This document shows, one piece after another, positions 1 to 5,010 of a stretch of DNA of 6,264 bases. How positions within the stretch are numbered: position 1 is the stretch's first letter; each line of letters starts with the position of its first letter. The notes under the pieces were generated by a model that had not been told where the DNA came from, did not search any database, and saw only the letters and a program-made list of their open reading frames with translations. Both the position numbers and the translations under genes were made by a program. Origin of the DNA: a bacterium (GTDB lineage: Bacteria > Krumholzibacteriota > Krumholzibacteria > LZORAL124-64-63); the NCBI GenBank assembly GCA_016873405.1, contig VGXH01000116.1, forward strand, positions 1-6,264, given 5' to 3'.

Positions 1-1
1 G

Positions 2-301
2 GTGGACGACCGGCCGCTGCCCGGAGCCCCCGTCCTGGCCCAGAACGCCCCCAACCCGTTCAACCCGCGCACGAAGATCAGCTTCGTGCTGCCGGTCGCG
101 GGCGAAGCCACGCTGGGCATCTACGATGTGGACGGCCGCCTGGTCCGCACGCTGGCCGGCGGCTGGCTGGAGGCCGGGGAGCGGACCGTGACCTGGGACG
201 GCGACGACGACCGCGGCGGCCGCGTGGCGTCGGGCCTGTACTTCTGCCGCCTGCGCGTCGGGGAGCGGACGCTGGTGCGCAAGATGACCTTGTTGAAGTG
301 A
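2..301 (+). CDS. C-terminal end of an exported protein with PNPFNP sorting-type domain (5' truncated)
   Basis: This is the last 99 codons of a larger gene whose beginning lies left of the window. The frame is open from the first base, so the GTG at position 2 is probably an internal valine codon. The visible part is one small beta-sandwich of the FlgD-Ig / type-A C-terminal sorting type. It has PNPFNP at 50-67, then the strand 'TKISFVLP', the turn 'YDVDGRLVRTL', 'AGERTVTWDG', 'SGLYFCRL', and the terminal 'RKMTLLK' before TGA. In FCB-superphylum bacteria such domains end proteins that are secreted or attached to the cell surface, so the missing part is probably an extracellular enzyme or adhesin. 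Its function cannot be told from this fragment. The tail closely resembles that of the opposite-strand gene at the right edge, so both proteins probably use the same export or anchoring route. Confidence 0.88.
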   Translation: MDDRPLPGAPVLAQNAPNPFNPRTKISFVLPVAGEATLGIYDVDGRLVRTLAGGWLEAGERTVTWDGDDDRGGRVASGLYFCRLRVGERTLVRKMTLLK

Positions 302-337
302 GCGCGGGCCGCAGGAGTCAGGCACCAACGGACGGTG

Positions 338-366
338 TTGAACTGACGCGCCAATGAGCGCATACT
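338..366 (+). promoter_or_regulatory. Candidate sigma70-type promoter for the lipoprotein gene
   Basis: TTGAAC (338-343) and CATACT (361-366) are separated by exactly 17 bases. Each matches 4 of 6 positions of the TTGACA / TATAAT consensus. The stretch is relatively AT-rich for this DNA and lies in the only sizeable intergenic gap upstream of the lipoprotein. The expected transcript start would be near 373, giving a leader of roughly 57 bases before the GTG at 430. Promoter consensus in this lineage is not known to me, so this is a motif match only. Confidence 0.4.
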
Positions 367-373
367 GGGCCGG

Positions 374-389
374 GGCGTCCGCGGACGCC
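374..389. repeat. Perfect 16-bp palindrome in the lipoprotein leader
   Basis: The sequence GGCGTCCGCGGACGCC equals its own reverse complement and could form a 6-7 bp GC hairpin with a 2-4 base loop. It starts about 8 bases after the candidate -10 box, so it would sit at the 5' end of the lipoprotein mRNA. There it could act as a stabilising hairpin or an operator. It could instead be a weak terminator for the gene ending at 301, but the following CTCGGCCTTTGTTC has no real T-run. Confidence 0.45.
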
Positions 390-429
390 TCGGCCTTTGT
401 TCACGACCCCCCGGCAGGAGGAGCAAGCG

Positions 430-1152
430 GTGAGGCATCTGGTGGCAGCGCGCCGGCGTCCGGGGGCGGTCGTCGCACTCCTGGCGGCGGGACTCCTGTT
501 GGCCGGCTGCGAGAGCGGCGAGTCGCGGCGGATGCGCGCGCGCGACGACTCGCCCGGCCCGGCGCTGAACGTCGAGCTGTGCCGCAAGGTCAGCAAGAAG
601 GGCAAGCGGCAGGGCGTCGGCCGCGAGTTCACGATCGGCGCCAAGTCGTCGGTGCTGGCGTTTTTCGACTTCACCGACCTGGTCCCCGGCCGCGACTACA
701 CGGCGCACCTGGTCTGGATCCGCCCGGACGGCAGCGAGCTGTTCCGGCGCTTCGCCGAGTTCCGCCTGCGCGGGACCGACGGCGACTGGACGGCGGACGT
801 CGCCTGGAAGGACGCGCTGGACCTGAACCGCGCCAAGCGCGAGGAACTGAAGTCGACGGCGCCGTCGCTGACCCTCGATTCCACCTTCAACACCAGCGTC
901 GACCGCGAGCGGGAGCCCGGCAGCTGGCGCTTCCGCGTCTATCTCGATCGCCGGCTGGTCCGCGAGGAGGGCTTCACGCTGGCCGCCTTCCAGGAGGTGC
1001 CGGTCGGCGGCGACGAGGACGACGAAGCCGCCGGCGAGCCCAAAGGCGACGGCAAGGGCGACGGCAAGGGCGACGGCAAGAAAGGGAAGAAGTCCGGCGG
1101 CAAGCGCGACGGCAAGAAGAGCGCCGGCAACGCCGGCGACGCCGGCGCCTGA
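430..1152 (+). CDS. Putative lipoprotein, beta-sandwich-like core with Gly-Asp-Lys repeat tail
   Basis: This is an unrecognised 240-residue envelope protein. The GTG at 430 is chosen because AGGAGGAG at 416-423 sits 6 bases upstream. An in-frame TTG at 397 would add 11 residues but has no ribosome site. The N-terminus is a lipoprotein signal peptide: basic start with 'ARRR', a hydrophobic stretch, then 'LLAGC' with the acylated Cys at residue 27. Ser and Glu residues follow, so sorting to the outer membrane is possible. Residues about 45-190 show alternating strands such as 'SSVLAFFDFTDL', 'YTAHLVWIRPDGS' and 'GSWRFRVYLDRRLV'. The pattern 'W..PDG' followed by 'PGSW.F.VY' and a final strand resembles Ig-like domains of the DUF2914 kind, but this is only an impression. 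The last 45 residues are low complexity: an acidic DEDDE stretch, then KGDGK repeats and a Lys/Gly/Ala tail. The tail may bind polyanions or act as a flexible linker. The gene appears monocistronic. Confidence 0.85.
   Translation: MRHLVAARRRPGAVVALLAAGLLLAGCESGESRRMRARDDSPGPALNVELCRKVSKKGKRQGVGREFTIGAKSSVLAFFDFTDLVPGRDYTAHLVWIRPDGSELFRRFAEFRLRGTDGDWTADVAWKDALDLNRAKREELKSTAPSLTLDSTFNTSVDREREPGSWRFRVYLDRRLVREEGFTLAAFQEVPVGGDEDDEAAGEPKGDGKGDGKGDGKKGKKSGGKRDGKKSAGNAGDAGA
1045..1080 (+). repeat. Three perfect 12-bp tandem repeats (GGCGACGGCAAG)
   Basis: The unit GGCGACGGCAAG occurs three times without mismatch at 1045-1056, 1057-1068 and 1069-1080, encoding Gly-Asp-Gly-Lys each time. A degenerate fourth copy, GCGACGGCAAG, appears at about 1106-1116. 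The unit is a multiple of three, so copy-number change by replication slippage would keep the reading frame and only alter the length of the lipoprotein's charged tail. Confidence 0.9.
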
Positions 1153-1192
1153 CCGCCGGCGGACGCCGCGAATCGGGCTTTCGGCCGGCGCC

Positions 1193-1219
1193 GGGCCGCG
1201 CTACAGTGGCCCGCGGCCC
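1193..1219 (+). promoter_or_regulatory. Inverted repeat around a possible -10 box upstream of the four-gene cluster
   Basis: GGGCCGCG (1193-1200) pairs perfectly with CGCGGCCC (1212-1219) across an 11-base loop. The loop contains TACAGT (1202-1207), a 4-of-6 match to TATAAT. The best upstream partner at 17-base spacing, TTTCGG (1179-1184), is poor. The position, 36-41 bases before the first start codon of the cluster, fits a promoter with an overlapping operator. It could also be the hairpin of a terminator for the lipoprotein gene, though no T-run follows. GC-rich DNA produces such repeats easily. Confidence 0.3.
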
Positions 1220-1242
1220 GCCAACTCGCGACCGAGGTGACC

Positions 1243-1674
1243 ATGCCCCGCCTGGACCTGAGTCCCCGCGAACCCTACCCGTTCACCTGCGAGCTGGTGG
1301 TCCGCACCACCGACCTCAACTACGGCGGCCACCTGGGCAACGACCGGCTGCTGGCCCTGGTCCACGAGGCCCGGGTGGCGTTCCTGGCTGACCACGGCTG
1401 GACCGAGCTGGACTGCGGCGGCGCCGGCCTGATCATGGCCGACGCGGCGGTCTGCTTCCGGGCCGAGGCCTTCGCCGGCGACCGGCTGCGGTTCGAGGTC
1501 GCCGCCGTCGAGCCGGGTCGCCTCGGCTTCCGGCTGGCCATGCGGGTGACGCGCCCGGCCGACGGCGCCGAGGTGGCGCTGGCCGAGACCGGCATGGTCT
1601 GCTTCGACTACGCGCGCCGGCGTCCGCTGCCGCTGCCGGCGCCGGTGCGCGCCGCGTGCCGCGGGGAGGACTGA
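1243..1674 (+). CDS. Acyl-CoA thioesterase-like protein, hotdog fold (4HBT superfamily)
   Basis: This 143-residue protein has the length and layout of a single-hotdog thioesterase, which hydrolyses acyl-CoA or related thioesters in the cytoplasm, usually as a dimer or tetramer. The N-terminal strand 'FTCELVVRTTDLN' leads into 'YGGHLGNDRLLALVHEAR'. This is the family signature of D24, G-H30, N33 and E42-x-R44 at the start of the long central helix. The remaining strands follow: 'LIMADAAVCFRAEAF', 'GDRLRFEVAAVE', 'RLGFRLAMRV', and 'EVALAETGMVCFDY'. The ATG at 1243 is preferred over the GTG at 1237, because GAGGTGA (1234-1240) is then a usable ribosome site, whereas the GTG start would lie inside that site. 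The natural substrate cannot be told from sequence. It is the first gene of a tight cluster; the ribosome site of the next gene lies inside its last codons. Confidence 0.85.
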   Translation: MPRLDLSPREPYPFTCELVVRTTDLNYGGHLGNDRLLALVHEARVAFLADHGWTELDCGGAGLIMADAAVCFRAEAFAGDRLRFEVAAVEPGRLGFRLAMRVTRPADGAEVALAETGMVCFDYARRRPLPLPAPVRAACRGED

Positions 1675-1678
1675 CGCC

Positions 1679-2500
1679 GTGCCCTTGCCCGCGCCGCCCC
1701 TGCGCATCGCCAGCCCCGCCAACCCGCGCGTGAAGGCGCTGCTGCGCCTGCGCGAACGGCGCGAGCGCGACGAGGCGGGCCTGTTCCTGATCGAGGAGCC
1801 GCTGGTGATCGCGCGCGCCCGCGCCGCCGGTTGGCCGGTGGCCGAGATCTGGTCCTGTCCGGCACGGCTGGACGGGCCGGGCCGCGAGCTGTGGGAAGGC
1901 CTTCGGCGCGACGGCGTGCCTGCGGTCGAGGCCTCCGAGGCCGTCATGGACAAGCTGTCCTACCGCGACCGCTCCGAGGGCCTGCTCGCGGTGGCCCGTC
2001 GCCGGTCGCGCCAGCTGGCCGACCTGACCCTGCCGGAAGGGCGCCCGCCCCTGGTCGTCGTGCTCGAAGACATCGAGAAGCCGGGCAACCTGGGCGCCGT
2101 GCTGCGCATCGCCGACGGCGTCGGGGCCGACGCCGTGCTGGTGACGGGCGGCGCCGACCTGGACAACCCGAACGTCCTGCGCGCCTCGCGCGGGGCCTTC
2201 TTCACCGTGCCGGCGGTCGCCGCGCCGCAGCCGGAGATCATCGACTGGCTGCGCGGGCGCGGCCTGCGCCTGCTGGCGGGCGACCCGGGCGGCGCCGATC
2301 TTTGGCGGAGCCCGGAGCTGGCCGGTCCGGTCGCCGTCGTGCTCGGGGCCGAACACGCCGGGCTGTCGCCGGCGCTGAAGGCGGCCTGCGACGCGACCGT
2401 CGGCATTCCCATGCGGGGGGCCGGCGACTCGCTGAACGTGGCCAACGCCGCCGCCGTCCTCCTCTACGAAGCCGCGCGCCGCCGGCGCGCGCAGGAATGA
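1679..2500 (+). CDS. TrmH/SpoU-family RNA 2'-O-ribose methyltransferase
   Basis: This is a 273-residue SAM-dependent methyltransferase of the SPOUT class, which methylates a ribose 2'-OH in rRNA or tRNA. An N-terminal substrate-binding domain (about 8-105) has 'NPRVKALLRLRERRERDEAG' and 'FLIEEPLVIARA'; here Glu replaces the Gly usual in the 'VEG' position. The catalytic knot domain spans about 123-266. Motif 1 is 'ED..KPGNLGAVLRIAD' with N137 and R143. Motif 2 is 'VVLGAEHAGLS' with E225. Motif 3 is 'IPMRGAGDSLNVANAAAVLLYE' in parts, with S251 and N253. All expected catalytic residues are present. The GTG start is supported by GGGGAGGA (1663-1670) 8 bases upstream. The gene begins 4 bases after the thioesterase stop, and its own stop overlaps the next start. 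It resembles the RlmB / 23S rRNA G2251 group and the broader TrmH group; the target nucleotide is not determinable, so no symbol is given. Confidence 0.93.
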   Translation: MPLPAPPLRIASPANPRVKALLRLRERRERDEAGLFLIEEPLVIARARAAGWPVAEIWSCPARLDGPGRELWEGLRRDGVPAVEASEAVMDKLSYRDRSEGLLAVARRRSRQLADLTLPEGRPPLVVVLEDIEKPGNLGAVLRIADGVGADAVLVTGGADLDNPNVLRASRGAFFTVPAVAAPQPEIIDWLRGRGLRLLAGDPGGADLWRSPELAGPVAVVLGAEHAGLSPALKAACDATVGIPMRGAGDSLNVANAAAVLLYEAARRRRAQE

Positions 2501-3789
2501 GCCGCAACGCCATGGCCGGCCAGCCCGAGAACCTGTTCTACACGGCCTTCGACACCGAGGAACTGGAGCCGCGCGAGCCGGACTACCGTTCGGTGTTCCA
2601 GCGGGGCCACGACCGGCTCATCCACAACTCGGCCTTCCGCCGCCTGCAGGCCAAGACGCAGGTCTTCCTCTCCGGCGAGTACGACTTCTACCGCACGCGC
2701 CTGACGCACTCGATCGAGGTGGCGCAGATCGCCGGCTCCATCGCGCGCCGCCTGAACGCCGTCAGCCCGCAGCTGGGACCGTGCTTCTCGATCGACACCG
2801 CCCTGGTGGAATCGGTGGCGCTGGCCCACGACATCGGGCACCCGCCGTTCGGCCACGCCGGCGAGGCCATGCTGCACCGCCTGATGAAGCCGTGGGGCGG
2901 CTTCGAGGGCAACGCGCAGACGCTGCGCCTGGTCACCGAGATCATCTTCACCAGCGGCCGCAGCCGCCGCGGGCTCAACCCGTCGCGCGCCTTCCTGGAC
3001 GGCGTGCTGAAATACAAGACGCTGTTCGGCGAGGGCGAGGCGCCCGAGCGCCACTTCCTCTACGACGAGCAGGCGCGCTACCTGGACTTCGTGTTCGGCG
3101 GCCGGCCGTTCCCCGCCGACCTGCCGCCGGGGCGCGAGCGCAACGCGCTGCGCAGCCTCGAGTGCCAGATCATGGACTGGGCCGACGACACGGCCTATTC
3201 CCTGAACGACCTGGTCGACAGCGCCAACGCGGGCTTCGTGACCGAGGCCCGGGTGCGGCGCTGGGCCGACGAGCAGGCCCTGGCCGACGCGGAGCAGAGA
3301 CAGCTGGAGGACCTGCTGCGCGCGATCGCCGACGGCGACCTCGAGCGCGTCATGAACCGCCGCATCGGCACCTTCGTCGAGGCCTGTTCGCTGGTCGAGC
3401 GCCGCGGCTTCATGGCCGACGCCACCAACCGCTACCGGTTCGGCATCGTCGTCGAGCCGGCCGTCGCGCGCGAGCAGAAGCTCTACGCGCGCCTGGCCAG
3501 GCAGCTGGTCTTCCGTTCGCCGCAGGTCTGCCAGCTGGAGCACAAGGGCGGCTTCATGCTCGAGCGCATCTTCACGGCGCTGGCGGAGAACTACCTGCAC
3601 GAGGGGACGCCCCGGCACACGCTGCTGTCGCGCGACTTCGAGGCCGAGATGGCGCGAGCGAGCGGAGACCCGCGCCACCGGGCCCGCCTGATCTGCGACT
3701 ACCTGGCGGGGATGACCGACCCGTTCGCCTCGCGCATCTACAGGCGCCTGTTCGACCCGGACTTCGGGTCGATCATCGACCTCGTATGA
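2497..3789 (+). CDS. dgt: dGTP triphosphohydrolase-like HD-domain dNTPase
   Basis: This 430-residue protein belongs to the dGTPase / dNTP triphosphohydrolase family, which splits dNTPs to deoxynucleoside and triphosphate and so shapes the nucleotide pool. The family entry motif 'DRLIHNSAFRRLQAKTQVF' lies at 39-57. The HD metal site is complete: H71 in 'TRLTHSIEV', H111-D112 in 'ALAHDIGHPPFGHAGE', and D230/D231 in 'DWADDTAYS'. 'GGFEGNAQTLRL' (134-145) and the C-terminal 'YLAGMTD' (402-408) are also family hallmarks. The length is close to other single-domain members and shorter than the E. coli enzyme. The ATG at 2497 overlaps the previous stop as ATGA. AGGA at 2493-2496 abuts it, so initiation probably relies on coupling; a second in-frame ATG at 2512 would shorten the protein by 5 residues. 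Substrate preference (dGTP or several dNTPs) cannot be told from sequence. Confidence 0.93.
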   Translation: MSRNAMAGQPENLFYTAFDTEELEPREPDYRSVFQRGHDRLIHNSAFRRLQAKTQVFLSGEYDFYRTRLTHSIEVAQIAGSIARRLNAVSPQLGPCFSIDTALVESVALAHDIGHPPFGHAGEAMLHRLMKPWGGFEGNAQTLRLVTEIIFTSGRSRRGLNPSRAFLDGVLKYKTLFGEGEAPERHFLYDEQARYLDFVFGGRPFPADLPPGRERNALRSLECQIMDWADDTAYSLNDLVDSANAGFVTEARVRRWADEQALADAEQRQLEDLLRAIADGDLERVMNRRIGTFVEACSLVERRGFMADATNRYRFGIVVEPAVAREQKLYARLARQLVFRSPQVCQLEHKGGFMLERIFTALAENYLHEGTPRHTLLSRDFEAEMARASGDPRHRARLICDYLAGMTDPFASRIYRRLFDPDFGSIIDLV

Positions 3790-4937
3790 CCGCGGGCGCC
3801 CTGCTCGCGCGGGCGGTCGCCGCCCTGGGCCTTGTCGCGGCAGTCGCGCTGGGGGGCGTCGCCGCGCCGGCCCGCGCCCTGGAGGCGCCGCCGGACACCA
3901 TTCCCGGCCGCCCCGGCACGTACTACTTCTACCGCGGGCTGGACTACGGTTCGCAGTCGCTGGTCCACCCGCTGCGGCTGATCATCAACGGCGGCTTCGG
4001 CATCATGCAGGTCGAGAACCGGGACAACCGCCCCGGCCGCATCCGCTACGGCACCGGCGCCCGCAACGTCCTGGACAACCTGGCCCATCCGCAATGGTCC
4101 GTCGGCGAGGTCGGCTTCTGGGCCTTCTTCAAGCGCGAGGTGCTGCCGATCTCGGTCAACACGGGCGGCGCCCAGTACTGGCCCAACTACATGAACCACC
4201 TGCTGGGCGGCGGCATGAGCTGGCGGATGATGGAAGAGTACTTCCGCTACCACGGCGTCGAGCACTCGCGCACGTGGGCCGGGGTCACCATCTTCGCCTA
4301 CCACTTCCTCAACGAGATCGTCGAGAACGACGGCCACGTCGGACCCAACGTCGACCCGGTGGCCGACTTCTGGCTCTTCAACCCGGCCGGCGTCTGGCTG
4401 TTCAGCCGCGAGAACGTGGCGCGTTTCTTCGGCACCAGGCTGAACATGGCCGACTGGTCGTACCAGGCGGTCTGGCTGCCGGAGACCGGGGAATTGCACA
4501 ACAACGGCCAGAACTACGTCGTCAAGTACCACCTGACCGACGACCGGCGGCACAGCCTGTTCTACCACTGGGGTTCCCACGCCGAACTGGGGCTGTCGTA
4601 CACCGATGCGCAGGGGCGCTGCGTCAGCGCCGGCCTGGGCCTGCGGGCGCGCAACCTGCTGGAGATCGACAACCTCGCCAAGACGGTGGACCTGGCGGTG
4701 TCGGGCGGGATCTTCTACGACCGCGACAACTCGCTGCTCGCTTCCCTGCTGTTCGCCCGCTCGAAGGACTACCGGTACCGCCTGAACCTCTACCCCGGGC
4801 TGGTCGAGATCGCCGGCCTGAGGCCGGGGTTCTTCCTGGGCGTGAACGCCAACGAGCGCCTGCTGGCCGGCGTCACCATCGGCACGCTGCGCCACCTGCC
4901 CGTCGGCATCGGCGGCGACTTCCTCGAGGCCCGCTGA
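3786..4937 (+). CDS. Uncharacterised exported protein, probable outer-membrane protein
   Basis: I do not recognise this 383-residue protein with confidence. The start ATG at 3786 overlaps the dgt stop as ATGA, with no ribosome site visible, so translation is probably coupled. A signal peptide fills residues 1-31, with likely cleavage after 'PARA' (A31). Residues 46-135 hold aromatic-rich short strands and 'LDNLAHPQWS'. Residues 133-206 are striking: 'NYMNHLLGGGMSWRMMEEY', then 'YHGVEHS', an apolar helix 'WAGVTIFAYHFLNEIVEN', and 'DPVADFWLFNPAGVWLF'. His and acidic residues (H138, E150, E151, H156, H160, H173, E177, E180, D190, D194) lie within or beside apolar segments. The spacing recalls envelope families such as DUF3943 or DUF2279/YfiM, which share an H..G....helix...E..E....D..A.....G plan. 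Residues about 240-383 look like amphipathic beta strands with tight turns ('ISGGIFYDRDN'-like), consistent with a partial beta-barrel. It is the last gene of the cluster, ahead of the hairpin at 4954. Confidence 0.8.
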   Translation: MTAGALLARAVAALGLVAAVALGGVAAPARALEAPPDTIPGRPGTYYFYRGLDYGSQSLVHPLRLIINGGFGIMQVENRDNRPGRIRYGTGARNVLDNLAHPQWSVGEVGFWAFFKREVLPISVNTGGAQYWPNYMNHLLGGGMSWRMMEEYFRYHGVEHSRTWAGVTIFAYHFLNEIVENDGHVGPNVDPVADFWLFNPAGVWLFSRENVARFFGTRLNMADWSYQAVWLPETGELHNNGQNYVVKYHLTDDRRHSLFYHWGSHAELGLSYTDAQGRCVSAGLGLRARNLLEIDNLAKTVDLAVSGGIFYDRDNSLLASLLFARSKDYRYRLNLYPGLVEIAGLRPGFFLGVNANERLLAGVTIGTLRHLPVGIGGDFLEAR

Positions 4938-4953
4938 CGCGGCGGCGCGCGAA

Positions 4954-4983
4954 GGCGGACCGGCCGCAGGCGACCGGTCCGCC
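4954..4983. terminator. Bidirectional hairpin between convergent genes
   Basis: GGCGGACCGG (4954-4963) and CCGGTCCGCC (4974-4983) pair perfectly over 10 bp with a 10-base loop. The hairpin lies in the 73-base gap between the stop of the + strand cluster (4937) and the stop of the - strand gene (5011), where a shared terminator is expected. Neither side has a true T-run: the + side continues AAGCTGCTCCC and the - side TTCGCGCG. It may therefore be a GC-stem terminator of the non-canonical kind, or a 3'-end stabilising hairpin combined with Rho-dependent termination. Confidence 0.65.
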
Positions 4984-5010
4984 AAGCTGCTCCCGCAGGT
5001 CCGCGGCGAC

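Noticed and set aside
1153..1194. Short palindromes CCGCCGGCGG (1153-1162) and CCGGCGCCGG (1185-1194) as a terminator after the lipoprotein
   Set aside because: Ten-base GC-only palindromes are common by chance in this DNA, leave no loop for a stable hairpin and are not followed by T residues.
354..1391. 345-codon + strand frame overlapping the lipoprotein and the thioesterase
   Set aside because: The composition is almost entirely Arg, Gly, Ala and Pro, and it conflicts with two better genes that have ribosome sites and recognisable features.
1831..2496. Long upstream extension of the dgt reading frame (open from 1831)
   Set aside because: The translation before 2497 is Arg/Ala/Gly/Pro-rich, as expected for a GC-rich shadow frame, and it overlaps the well-supported methyltransferase gene. 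Family homology begins only after the ATG at 2497.
2464..3678. 404-codon antisense frame opposite dgt, and the 415-codon antisense frame at 3738-4985
   Set aside because: Both are mirror images of high-GC coding sequence with stop-poor antisense frames. They have no recognisable motifs and no credible ribosome site, and the + strand genes have clear family motifs.
2781..3785. Long upstream extension of the exported protein's frame
   Set aside because: It overlaps the dgt gene and encodes low-complexity Arg/Ala/Pro sequence. The signal peptide directly after the ATG at 3786 fixes the start.
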